Positions 8,753 through 17,170 of a DNA stretch of 64,000 nucleotides are shown piece after piece. Position numbers and translations under genes: made by a program. Source of the DNA: Magnetaquicoccus sp039908525 (GTDB lineage Bacteria > Pseudomonadota > Magnetococcia > Magnetococcales > Magnetaquicoccaceae); contig JAMOAY010000008.1 of assembly GCA_039908525.1 (NCBI GenBank), forward strand, positions 1 to 64,000. Direction: 5' to 3'. The notes under the pieces are model-generated. The model made no database searches and had not been told where the DNA came from. It saw nothing but the letters and a program-made list of their open reading frames with translations. The first letter of the stretch is position 1, and every line of letters begins with the position of its first letter.

Positions 8753-9142
8753 TCAATCCGACACCTCAACCATGCGGAAATCGATCCATTTCAAATCGCC
8801 CTGGAACTCTTTTCCGTACTCTTGTGCCATCTCGTTCTCTTGATCGTAACACCAGAACACAACAATCGGCTTGCCTTGCACTTTGGCTGTCTCCTCAAGC
8901 AGATCAAACAGATTCATCAGCACCTTGAACGCGCTGCTGTTGAAATAGACCAGTGTGATCGTCAACTGCAACCGTTGAAAATCCGGATCCTGTACATAGG
9001 CCTTCAGCCAGGCGAGAACCGGCGCGTAGAATTTGGCCGTGTTCTCGACAAACGACTGTCCGACAATATGGAAGTGCTCATCGCGGGGGCAAAAGGAGAC
9101 CTCGGGAGAGGAGTGTGTGGCCGGTATGATCAGATCTTCCAC
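8753..9142 (-). CDS. SiaC-family (DUF1987) regulatory phosphoprotein
   Basis: A 129-residue protein of the SiaC family, which in Pseudomonas aeruginosa is reversibly phosphorylated and, when unphosphorylated, activates the diguanylate cyclase SiaD. Family features are the N-terminal IPATHSSPEV segment, the central LVYFNSSAFKVLMNLFDLLE and a C-terminal WCYDQENEMAQEYGKEF. The phosphorylated Thr of SiaC (in an LNTSS context) aligns with Ser here (FNSSA), so the acceptor would be serine. The GTG at 9142 was chosen because it matches the family N-terminus and has AAAGGG nine bases upstream; ATG 9151 would abut that site. It follows the phosphatase gene by 13 bp, supporting a phosphatase-substrate pair. 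Confidence 0.82.
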   Translation of the reverse strand: MEDLIIPATHSSPEVSFCPRDEHFHIVGQSFVENTAKFYAPVLAWLKAYVQDPDFQRLQLTITLVYFNSSAFKVLMNLFDLLEETAKVQGKPIVVFWCYDQENEMAQEYGKEFQGDLKWIDFRMVEVSD

Positions 9143-9155
9143 GGAAAACATCCCT

Positions 9156-10709
9156 TTATAGAATCGTCGGGCACTTGAAACCAACGATGGTAATATCGTC
9201 CACCTGCCCGGTCTGCCCCTTGTAGGCGTGCAGCGCCGACAGGACGGCCTCCTGTTGTGTTGACGCGGGCAACATGGCCAACTCCAACAACAAGGCGTTC
9301 ATTCTGCTGGAGCCGAAAGGAAACCCTTTGCCCCCCCCCAGCTGACTGCTCATGCCATCGGTTGCCAGCATACACAGGCCGTTTTCTTCCATCTCAATAA
9401 TATGATTTGTAAATATAAAATCAGGCTTTGACGATTTGTAGCCGAGGCTCTGCCGATCACCGGGAATCACCCAGATCCCGCCCTGCCCGACAGTATACAG
9501 CGACAGGCGCGCACCGGCAAAGATCAGTCGTCGCTCACGCGCATCCATGGCACAGACCGCCATGTCCAGTCCATCGTCGGAGCTGGTCCGTTCGGTATCC
9601 TGCTGCAGGGCTGTCTGGACGAAACGGTTCATGGCGCTCAGCAGGGCGGCCGGATCCCGTCGGTTCTCCCCCTGGACAAGGCTTTTCAAACCGGAGGCAA
9701 CCAGCATGGTCATCAAGGCGCCCGGCACCCCGTGGCCGGTACAGTCGGCCAGCACCAGCAGCCACGGTTCTGCCGACATGTCTGCAAACAGCAGATCCCC
9801 TCCCACCACCTCCTTGGGCAACCAGACCCAAAAAAAGCCCGGCAGACAGGCCTGCAACCGCTCCCGATCGGGCAGGATGGAGGATTGTATATTTTTGGCG
9901 TAGAGAATGCTCTCGGAAATTTTCTCGTAGGCCTCCGCCGCCTCTTGGCGTGCCCACTCCGCCGAGTCCCGTTCAACGGCCAACTCGCGGTTTTTTCGGT
10001 CCAGAAGCGCCATCTGCCGCTTTCTGTAGCGGCCGAACAGGTGGTAGACCAGGAGCCCAGCCAGAAACGCCAGCAGGTGGACAAAAATCAGTTGTCTTTT
10101 GGTATGGTCGGCAGAGGCGAGGTACTCCTGGGCCGGGATGGTGACGCGGATGCCGCCCCGCACATCTCCTACCTGGTATCCCTGCTGGGCATGGCATGGC
10201 AGGCAACTTGTCTCCACCGGCAAAACCCCCATGTAGCGGTAGTGTTGTGCCTCGGGAATATATTCAAAATACTCCTTGTGGGGCCCCTCTGCGAGCGCGA
10301 GCAGGGCCTTGGTTTCCCAGTCATCGGCCTTGTTCTGGGGACGAATCGGCTGCAGACTGGTGATGTGATACTGCACGCCGCCCTGGGTTCGGGAGATCTC
10401 CGCCATCTGCCGGGTCATATAGGCCGGGTTGATGCGGGTCAGCAGGCGGCCATCCTGGGTGATAAGCTCCCGATCGGGGCCTTTCAGGTAGGGGTTGGGC
10501 TGGGTCTGCTCAGTAACCGGCACGTAGACCCCGCCATGTCGCGCATTCCACAAACGGGTGGTCTGGATCTCCTCGAAAAAGGCCCGTCCCACGCTCTGGG
10601 CAATGGTGGCCATATGGCTGTCCACGGTCTGCATGTTCCACAACAGGGAGGCGGCGACCAGCAGACCCCACAGGGTGACCGGCAGAAAAGCCTCAAACCA
10701 TTGTTTCAT
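9156..10709 (-). CDS. Membrane haem-c sensor PP2C/SpoIIE phosphatase (SiaA-like)
   Basis: A 517-residue inner-membrane protein. TM1 is at about 8-25. A periplasmic domain (about 30-205) resembles the DUF3365/Tll0287 haem sensor and carries a c-type haem site CLPCH (Cys169, Cys172, His173). TM2 is at about 207-227, followed by a coiled coil (to about 270) and a SpoIIE-type PP2C Ser/Thr phosphatase domain. The metal aspartates are in EVVGGD, ADCTGHG, LATDGMSS and VDDITIVGF. By analogy with SiaA it should dephosphorylate the SiaC-like protein encoded next. SiaA itself has a different sensor region, so redox or ligand sensing by haem is an inference specific to this version. ATG 10709 overlaps the upstream stop as TGATG; a TTG at 10712 is the only other nearby start. 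Confidence 0.85.
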   Translation of the reverse strand: MKQWFEAFLPVTLWGLLVAASLLWNMQTVDSHMATIAQSVGRAFFEEIQTTRLWNARHGGVYVPVTEQTQPNPYLKGPDRELITQDGRLLTRINPAYMTRQMAEISRTQGGVQYHITSLQPIRPQNKADDWETKALLALAEGPHKEYFEYIPEAQHYRYMGVLPVETSCLPCHAQQGYQVGDVRGGIRVTIPAQEYLASADHTKRQLIFVHLLAFLAGLLVYHLFGRYRKRQMALLDRKNRELAVERDSAEWARQEAAEAYEKISESILYAKNIQSSILPDRERLQACLPGFFWVWLPKEVVGGDLLFADMSAEPWLLVLADCTGHGVPGALMTMLVASGLKSLVQGENRRDPAALLSAMNRFVQTALQQDTERTSSDDGLDMAVCAMDARERRLIFAGARLSLYTVGQGGIWVIPGDRQSLGYKSSKPDFIFTNHIIEMEENGLCMLATDGMSSQLGGGKGFPFGSSRMNALLLELAMLPASTQQEAVLSALHAYKGQTGQVDDITIVGFKCPTIL

Positions 10710-13543
10710 CAAGGGTCATACGACGCCGTAACGCCGGTGCGCTCCTCCACGATCCGGAGCGCCTCCTCGGGATCGTGACAAAACAGATGCAAATCACCCG
10801 GATCACCGGCGCCCCGACTGCGCCCTTCGATAAAAGGTCGATACCTGGCCAACCTCTCTTCCGGTGTCGGCGCCCCCTTCAGCTTCTGCACAACAGCGAC
10901 AGGCAACTCGAAAAAGAGGCGGATGGCTGATCGGCAGGCATCCCGCAAATCGGAACGCAGTCCGGCGATGTCATAAAAGAGTGCAATGGCCCGCTCTATC
11001 TGCGAATGACAAGTCAACAGGTCCATGATTGTTCCCAAACACCCATGCCATTTCTCTTCCGGCACCAGGATAGTTTGCGCCAGATGCACTGTATAGCTGC
11101 GAGGGTGATGCAGAAGAGCCTCATTGACATCACGGAGCAGTAACATCTCTGCCTCACGCGCAGATCTCAGGATAATCAGCAACACAGCGCGCACCGACAA
11201 AGCAACCACATCCCCACGATTGGAAAAGTAGGTCAATGCGCGGGCCAGCAGACTCCTGGCCATCTCTTCCCGTCCCAGTATCAACAAACCCTCCCCAAGC
11301 ACCGTCAACAAAAACGGGTCTTCTGAATTCATGGCCAGTCCCAGGTAGCCATATTCAAATGCCCTTGCAAAACTTTGAAAATAATCTTTATATAATACAC
11401 ATAAACCCACACACAATACGAGATCGTTGCGGATTGAAAGCGCTTTCAACAGGAGTTCCTCTGCTTCATGGGCGCGATTCAGGTCACTCGCCAGCAAGGC
11501 TGCGAGGAACAACAGGCTGTCATGAACATCAGCTGGATCCAGCCTTATGGCCTCCCTGAAGGCATCTTCAGCCTCAGGGAAGCGACAGATCTCTTTCTGA
11601 CATAAAACCAATCCAAAAACTTTATAACATATAGAATTTTCTGGCTCTTTTTCGACAGCGAGGAGCGCAAACGCTTCGGCAGCCTCAGTCCAAACAGGTT
11701 GATGTTTTACAATCCATATAGCCAATTGTAGTAATTTTTTCACAGAATCGGGCGGATTTGCGACCAGAGACTGCAGAATGCGTTGAATCACGGCTGGGGC
11801 GGGTTTTGGTTGCTCTTTTTGCAGGATCAAAAAACGGAGCCAAGGGTTCCCCTGAGCCGCACTTTCAGCCAGGGGCAGCAAGCTTTTGTTCCACGAAAGA
11901 TTATTCTCTTCAAACAGGTCAAGAAGCTGCTTGACTCTTGTTTCGGGTTTGCCCGGCAACGCCAAAAGCCGTCGAACAGCCTGCAGAGCATCCTGGTGAC
12001 CGCCGGGCTCCAGGCACAGTTCCTTCGCCAGTAACCACCAGTAGTGTGGCCGCCTCTCCCAGGCTGAAAACGGGTGGGGATCTTCGGCAGATAGGGGCCA
12101 TTGCAAAAAGTGGCGCCGCCCATGCGCAGGAGAGAGTGCAACAATTTCTGCCCATTCCTTCTGGATTGCAAAAAATTTCGTCAGAATCTGGTCAGCCTGC
12201 TCACCACCCATGGCAGAAATCCGTTGCAGCTCCGCGTCATACCCCCGCACCAACCTTGTAATCTGGAATTGGCTAAACTTTTTTTGTTCTTTCAAAAGCT
12301 TGATTTTTTCTCTCTTATCCATGGAGAGGGTTCCAGCCACCGCATTCAAGAATTGCTCGGCACGGATCAAGGTGTGCTTCCACCCTCCCTGCAGGAGTTG
12401 GGTCATGCGCCTCTCCGGAGAGATCTCTTGATCGGGACCGAAACCCAGAGGCCAGTGCCACGGCGGCAGTTGAACGATATCCGCCAAAAAGGAGCCGGTT
12501 TTACCTTCGGCAATGGGGGGAGATTCCTGAGGAAACTCCAGGCTGGCCGATGGCCACAAGTGGAAAGGCGCCTCTGCAACGACCCGTTCCGGCGGCTCCA
12601 CCTTCTTGACGATCTCCACCTTCTCACCCAACAAATGCTCCGAGATCTCCCGCACCCCCTGACTGTAGGGATGCTCCGGGACGGTGTGGACAAAAGGCCA
12701 ATCCTGCACCGCCAGACGGGGTGTATAGGGCAGGGTAAAGATCCTTGGCGGCAACTCGTCCTGGGGGGTTATCGACTCCGGCAATGGTCGGCAGAAAGAT
12801 TCGACCGTCTGCTTGCCCCTCTGCAACGCATCGATGTCCACGGGATGGTCAAACAGATGCGGAGGGGTTGGGGCAAAAACGACCGTCAACAGGGCCGACA
12901 ACTGCCCGACCGGGATGCGCTGGCTTGTCAGAGTGCGCAATGTCTCCTGGAGACCGACCCGGTTCTGTTCATTCAAACCCGCTATCAGCACCATCTTGTC
13001 CGCCAGATGAGCAAGGGTCAGATCTTCCAACTCGGGAAACCCGGTGCGACAATCGATCAGCACGGCATCAAAGCCCCGTTCGGGCTGGTCTTGCAAACGG
13101 AACCGTTTCAGATCCTCCCGGAAGATCTTGGCAAAAGCCGGCAAGGTCCGCGCATCGGGCGGGATATGCGCCTCCGTGACATCGGCGGGGTGGTAGAAAC
13201 GTGTTTTGCCTGCAGGCAGGATAAATATCCTGCCATCCCTGCCCCACCCCGCAGCATCTCCCTCTTCCTGCAACGGTTGGAACAGATGACCGATGCGGGC
13301 ATAGCCAAAATTGCCCCGTGCATCCCGCCCCCGGTGGTAGACCTCCAACAGATCGCTGAACCCCTCCCTCTCCTCCACACTCTTTAAAGCTTTATCGAGC
13401 AGATAGCTCAACCCCGGAGCGGCCAGATCCATATCCACCAACCCCACCACACGACCCAAAGAGGCCCAGTAGGCCGCCAGATTGGTCAACAAAGCGGTCC
13501 GCCCCACCCCACCCTTGAATGAATAAAAGGCGTATATCCTCAT
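10709..13543 (-). CDS. KGGVGR-type MinD/ParA-like ATPase with helical TPR region
   Basis: A 944-residue protein. The first 330 or so residues are a SIMIBI (MinD/ParA/Soj) ATPase. The variant Walker A is SFKGGVGRT (Lys10 to Thr16, with Arg in place of the usual Lys or Thr before the final Thr), switch motif is LVDMDLAAPGLS, and the Walker B-like segment is AVLIDCRTGFPE. This KGGVGR subclass is known from multi-gene NTPase systems rather than from plasmid partitioning. The long C-terminal part (about 400-944) is all-helical with TPR-like units (ENSICYKVFGLVLCQKEICR, DAFREAIRLDPADV). ATG 13543 overlaps the stop of the upstream gene as ATGA, indicating translational coupling; the frame could start earlier at 13597. 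No effector domain is recognisable. A partner-binding, ATP-driven switch is the inferred role. Confidence 0.8.
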   Translation of the reverse strand: MRIYAFYSFKGGVGRTALLTNLAAYWASLGRVVGLVDMDLAAPGLSYLLDKALKSVEEREGFSDLLEVYHRGRDARGNFGYARIGHLFQPLQEEGDAAGWGRDGRIFILPAGKTRFYHPADVTEAHIPPDARTLPAFAKIFREDLKRFRLQDQPERGFDAVLIDCRTGFPELEDLTLAHLADKMVLIAGLNEQNRVGLQETLRTLTSQRIPVGQLSALLTVVFAPTPPHLFDHPVDIDALQRGKQTVESFCRPLPESITPQDELPPRIFTLPYTPRLAVQDWPFVHTVPEHPYSQGVREISEHLLGEKVEIVKKVEPPERVVAEAPFHLWPSASLEFPQESPPIAEGKTGSFLADIVQLPPWHWPLGFGPDQEISPERRMTQLLQGGWKHTLIRAEQFLNAVAGTLSMDKREKIKLLKEQKKFSQFQITRLVRGYDAELQRISAMGGEQADQILTKFFAIQKEWAEIVALSPAHGRRHFLQWPLSAEDPHPFSAWERRPHYWWLLAKELCLEPGGHQDALQAVRRLLALPGKPETRVKQLLDLFEENNLSWNKSLLPLAESAAQGNPWLRFLILQKEQPKPAPAVIQRILQSLVANPPDSVKKLLQLAIWIVKHQPVWTEAAEAFALLAVEKEPENSICYKVFGLVLCQKEICRFPEAEDAFREAIRLDPADVHDSLLFLAALLASDLNRAHEAEELLLKALSIRNDLVLCVGLCVLYKDYFQSFARAFEYGYLGLAMNSEDPFLLTVLGEGLLILGREEMARSLLARALTYFSNRGDVVALSVRAVLLIILRSAREAEMLLLRDVNEALLHHPRSYTVHLAQTILVPEEKWHGCLGTIMDLLTCHSQIERAIALFYDIAGLRSDLRDACRSAIRLFFELPVAVVQKLKGAPTPEERLARYRPFIEGRSRGAGDPGDLHLFCHDPEEALRIVEERTGVTASYDP

Positions 13544-14385
13544 CGCTGCCATGCTCCAGCGTAGGTCTGTTCCGGACCCTCGGATCCGACCAAGCAAGCG
13601 TTAAAGAGCCGAGCACCATCGGACAAGGTTGAACCAGGATGGGTTGCAGGCATGGGAGGTCGCATCACGATGTCACTTCGCCCCTTCCAGGAACGAAACT
13701 GGGCTTCTGCCTGCTCGAAAAAACCCCTGAAATGAACCGATGGAAAATAGACTTTTACCATCCTTTCATACGTGAAATGCAAGCGGCTCTGTTGGTCCGG
13801 TCGCACCGACAGGGCAGCCCCCACACGCACCATGAACTCCCAGTAAAGCCGCTGTGAGGTATCACCGGCACACAAAGCCCCGTTCCGCCCCCACTGCTCA
13901 ATTTTCTTTAACAAAGACTCAAAGGTCTCATCATCCCGTCCACAGGCCAGTTCTGCGACAATTTTTTTATCGATATTGGCCAGCATGTGCTCAGCCAATT
14001 CACACCTCCACGCCACCAGTGCCGGACGGGAGGCGATGCCGACCAAAGTGCCACCTTCGGCGGCCTGCACAATCCCGATCGTGCCCGAAGCAACAGGGAT
14101 CCCCGTCAAGTCACGATAGGCTTGCTGCAGTACCGGACCGATATAAAAAGCCTGATCCTGGGCGGTGACGGGCACCGGATTGGCAAGTGAACACAGTTCT
14201 CTCTCCTGAAGCCTGTCTTCCCACTCGGCAGCGCCACAAGGTGATTGCAGGCCGACCTGGGGGTCCGAGAGGTACGTGCAATCATCATCCACCCGCTTGC
14301 GCACCCACAGGAGCGCGATACCGCAGCGGCCTTCCGCTGTATCGTGAATCCCGACAGCATGATATCCCGCATCCGATACCGTCAT
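13540..14385 (-). CDS. Unrecognised protein of KGGVGR-ATPase operon
   Basis: A 281-residue soluble-looking protein that I do not recognise. It has no signal peptide or membrane segment. The N-terminal half is mixed alpha/beta (GRCGIALLWVRKRV, GTIGIVQAAEGGTLVGI); the C-terminal half is helical with several aromatic residues (RLYWEFMVRV, KVYFPSVHFRGFFEQAEAQF). It overlaps both neighbours by ATGA: its ATG 14385 sits in the upstream stop and its stop sits in the ATPase start. Such coupling favours a stoichiometric complex with the ATPase. An alternative GTG start at 14394 is only two bases from the AGGAG site and is less likely. Function unknown. Confidence 0.7.
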   Translation of the reverse strand: MTVSDAGYHAVGIHDTAEGRCGIALLWVRKRVDDDCTYLSDPQVGLQSPCGAAEWEDRLQERELCSLANPVPVTAQDQAFYIGPVLQQAYRDLTGIPVASGTIGIVQAAEGGTLVGIASRPALVAWRCELAEHMLANIDKKIVAELACGRDDETFESLLKKIEQWGRNGALCAGDTSQRLYWEFMVRVGAALSVRPDQQSRLHFTYERMVKVYFPSVHFRGFFEQAEAQFRSWKGRSDIVMRPPMPATHPGSTLSDGARLFNACLVGSEGPEQTYAGAWQR

Positions 14386-15164
14386 GATCGACACCGCTCC
14401 TCAACCCACACCCGCATTGTTTCATGCAAAACATCGGTAAAATTGTCTCTCCGGATAGGCTCGGCGTCAAGCAGGGATTGCCATCCGGGTAGGGGCGGAG
14501 AGCGCCCCTCATCCGTCAGATAATCGTTCAGATTATTGAAGGTATCCTGCGTGCACGACCAGGCCAGCAGATGTTCCCCGATGGGGAAACGCTCCTGGAT
14601 GCGAATCTCCCAACTCCAGGAAGCACGGTCCCTCTCCCGGTAATTCTCCTCGTAACGCGCCGGGAGATCGGCCGCTCCCCAGGCCGGCGACCGCGCAAAA
14701 GCAGGGGGTCTCCCCAGCAGGTAATCCTGGCAATCCCCATGGAAGTACTCCTGGATATAGGAGCCAAACGCGCCCCTCCATGCATCCAGAGGCCATCTTT
14801 CCGTCTGGATCAGGTGGATGGCATCCGGGCTTCCTTTGCTACCCAAAAACGGTTGACAGCGGCCTGTATAGACCCCGCCGCTGTCAAAGGAACCCACTTC
14901 TCCCTGCCTGCCACGCTCCACCTCGGGTGTGTAGGCAAAGGCCACCACCCCGCGTGGCCGCACATAGCCGGCAAACAGGTAGACGCACGGAGAAAGACCA
15001 CATACCCGTTCCACATCTCCAGCCAGACCACCCTGCGGAAGTGCCCAAGACGGACGCGATGGATCCATCGTATCGACGATCCGTTCCGCCAGCCATTTCC
15101 ACTGCTTCACCGTACGCGCCAACGGCATGGCTTGAACAGAACACTCCAGAGGCCAATCAGGCAT
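14382..15164 (-). CDS. Unrecognised protein, first gene of signalling block
   Basis: A 260-residue protein with no signal peptide or obvious membrane helix. I do not recognise its family. It is rich in Trp, Tyr, Arg and Gly. Segments such as FDSGGVYTGRCQPF, WRGAFGSYIQEYFHGDCQDY and ERDRASWSWEIRIQERF look like a compact enzyme-like core, with possible polar active-site residues (His, Asp, Cys, Glu), but no catalytic motif can be assigned. ATG 15164 has a GGGAG site; a GTG one codon earlier is possible. It lies 30 bp after the methylthioadenosine deaminase gene and overlaps the next gene by ATGA. Its place at the head of an NTPase operon makes an effector or input component plausible, as inference only. 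Confidence 0.7.
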   Translation of the reverse strand: MPDWPLECSVQAMPLARTVKQWKWLAERIVDTMDPSRPSWALPQGGLAGDVERVCGLSPCVYLFAGYVRPRGVVAFAYTPEVERGRQGEVGSFDSGGVYTGRCQPFLGSKGSPDAIHLIQTERWPLDAWRGAFGSYIQEYFHGDCQDYLLGRPPAFARSPAWGAADLPARYEENYRERDRASWSWEIRIQERFPIGEHLLAWSCTQDTFNNLNDYLTDEGRSPPLPGWQSLLDAEPIRRDNFTDVLHETMRVWVEERCRS

Positions 15165-15194
15165 CACAACTCCCTCCCCAGAAAAACAGGCGCT

Positions 15195-16451
15195 TCACGA
15201 ACACAACCGTTTCGCCCGCTTGGCCACCTCGTGGCGGATCTCCGCCTCACCCTCGACCCGACGGTTGTGCATCAGGATCCGGCCCCCGACCACCACACTG
15301 TCCACCAGGGCGCCACTGGCGGCATAGACCAGGTTGGAATAAAAATGGTGGTCCGGCGTCACCTCTGGCTCCTCCAGGCGCAACAGGAGAAAATCCGCCG
15401 GCTCCCCCACCGCCACGCGACCGCTCTGACCAAACAGGGGCGCCCTGGCGCCGGTCGCAATGGCCCAGGCTTCGTCGGCGGGCAACAAGGTGGGATCCTG
15501 TTCGGCATGCTTCTGCAGCAACGCCATGATTTTCATGTTCTGAAACATGTCCAAGGTGTTGTTGGAGGCAGCGCCGTCCGTGCCCAGGGCGATGGGAATC
15601 CCCCTTGCCGCCGCCTTGCGGTAGGGAAACACCCCACCCACCGCCAGCTTCATGTTGGAAATCGGATTGGTGACAATGGTTGCCCCCCGCTCGGCGATCA
15701 CGTCCAGCTCCGCATCCTCCAGATGGACCCCATGGGCCAGCAGCACCTTGTCATGCAACAACCCCTGCTGGTCCAGATAGATGGCCGGCGGCACCCCGTG
15801 GGTCTGCCGGCACTGATCCACCTCGAAACGGGTCTCGGCCAAGTGGATATGCACCACACTGTCGTGTCGGGCGGCAAAATCACGGATCCAGCGCAAGCTC
15901 TCTCCACTGACCGTATAAATGGCGTGCGGGGTCAGGGTGAAACGGATTCGCGAGGAGTATCCCTTGGCCTCCTCCGCCAACCGCTCCGCCAGCTCCTGGC
16001 AGGCCCTGGCCTGTTGCGCCCCCTCCACATCGATCATCACCGCACCCAACCCCGCGCGCAAACCGCTGTGTTCCACCGCCCGGGCCGTGCCATGAAAATG
16101 CCAGTACATATCTTCGAAATAGAGGGTACCGGAGCGAATCATCTCCAGACAGGCCAGACGGGTCCCCCAGTAGACATCCTCTTCCGTCAAACGGGCCTCC
16201 GCCGGCCAGATGCGGGTCTGCAACCACTCCATGAGCGGCATGTCATCCCCAAACCCCCGGAACAGGGTCATGGCGGCATGGCTGTGACCGTTGACAAAAC
16301 CCGGCACCACGGCCATCCCCGCCGCATCCAAACACTCCGCCCCGGGGGGCACCGGCAGATCGGCCCCCATGGCCACAATCCGCTCCCCTTCGATCTGCAG
16401 GTGGACCACACCCTGCCCCGGCAACCAGCCGTTCATTACCACTCGTGTCAT
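15195..16451 (-). CDS. mtaD: 5-methylthioadenosine/S-adenosylhomocysteine deaminase
   Basis: A 418-residue amidohydrolase that deaminates methylthioadenosine to methylthioinosine (and often S-adenosylhomocysteine). The metal-binding HSHAAMTLFRG motif, HIHLAETRFEV, a later catalytic His in HGVHLEDAEL, and GTDGAASNNTLDMF are all present, as is NPISNMKLAVGG. The length is normal for the family. Its ATG overlaps the stop of the phosphorylase gene upstream as ATGA, so the two salvage enzymes are coupled. The pairing of a deaminase with a nucleoside phosphorylase points to the route methylthioadenosine to methylthioinosine to hypoxanthine plus methylthioribose 1-phosphate, as described in Pseudomonas aeruginosa. 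Confidence 0.9.
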   Translation of the reverse strand: MTRVVMNGWLPGQGVVHLQIEGERIVAMGADLPVPPGAECLDAAGMAVVPGFVNGHSHAAMTLFRGFGDDMPLMEWLQTRIWPAEARLTEEDVYWGTRLACLEMIRSGTLYFEDMYWHFHGTARAVEHSGLRAGLGAVMIDVEGAQQARACQELAERLAEEAKGYSSRIRFTLTPHAIYTVSGESLRWIRDFAARHDSVVHIHLAETRFEVDQCRQTHGVPPAIYLDQQGLLHDKVLLAHGVHLEDAELDVIAERGATIVTNPISNMKLAVGGVFPYRKAAARGIPIALGTDGAASNNTLDMFQNMKIMALLQKHAEQDPTLLPADEAWAIATGARAPLFGQSGRVAVGEPADFLLLRLEEPEVTPDHHFYSNLVYAASGALVDSVVVGGRILMHNRRVEGEAEIRHEVAKRAKRLCS

Positions 16452-17164
16452 GCGCGAAGTACCTTGATAAGGGCTTGCAGGGTGGCCACCAACACCGCCT
16501 CGTTGGCATGCACCTGGGCCTTGAAGGAATCAAACGACAGTTTCTGTTGCTGGATGCCGTTGGCAAAGTTGTCCACCATGCACAGCGCCGCGTAGGGCAG
16601 ATCCAGCTCCCCGGCCAGGATGCACTCCGAGGCCACGGTCATCCCCACCAGATGGACATGGGGTGCCATCACGGCAATCTCTGCCGGGGTCTCAAAACGG
16701 GGCCCGAGGGTTTGCCAGTAAACCCCGGAGGTGTGGGGCGCGGGCAAACCGCTCTGCCGCCAGCCATCCAGAAGATCCGCACGCCACTGGGGATGGAACT
16801 CCGGAGGCCGATGTCCCCGCTGGTCGTCAAAAAAGGTGGGGCTCAGATGGGGCGCATAGAAATCATCGGGCACCACCAGGGAGCCGGGGGGCAGTTCCGG
16901 ACGCAGGCTGCCCACCGAACCCACCGCCAGCACCCGATCCACACCCGCCTGCTGCAGGGCATGCAGGTTGGCGTGATGGTTGATGCGGTGCGGAGGGGTG
17001 TAGCGCTGCAAACCATGCCGTTGCAGGAACAGCAGCCCATCCTGTTCCAACAGGATGACTGTTCCGTAAGGGGTGGTCACCTCCCTGGGGGTGGCATGGC
17101 GGAACAGGGCGGATTCCAACAGACTGGTACCACCGATCAGCGCCAACGATGGGGCGTGGGGCAT
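16448..17164 (-). CDS. mtnP: S-methyl-5'-thioinosine/thioadenosine phosphorylase
   Basis: A 238-residue purine nucleoside phosphorylase of the MTAP/MTIP group. Typical motifs are ALIGGTSLLES, RHGLQRYTPPHRINHHANLHAL (phosphate and substrate loop), VGSVGSLRPELPPGSLV, GPRFETPAEI and GMTVASECILA. It cleaves methylthio-nucleosides with phosphate. Beside mtaD it probably acts on methylthioinosine; direct use of methylthioadenosine cannot be excluded from sequence. The ATG at 17164 uses the AAGGAG that forms the last codons of bamE (6 bp upstream), so bamE, this gene and mtaD look co-transcribed. Confidence 0.85.
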   Translation of the reverse strand: MPHAPSLALIGGTSLLESALFRHATPREVTTPYGTVILLEQDGLLFLQRHGLQRYTPPHRINHHANLHALQQAGVDRVLAVGSVGSLRPELPPGSLVVPDDFYAPHLSPTFFDDQRGHRPPEFHPQWRADLLDGWRQSGLPAPHTSGVYWQTLGPRFETPAEIAVMAPHVHLVGMTVASECILAGELDLPYAALCMVDNFANGIQQQKLSFDSFKAQVHANEAVLVATLQALIKVLRA

Positions 17165-17170
17165 GGCGGA

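Noticed and set aside
2127..15164. Complete anti-phage defence system
   Set aside because: NTPase switches are present but no nuclease, TIR, protease or pore-forming effector could be identified, so I list it only as an unclassified signalling block.
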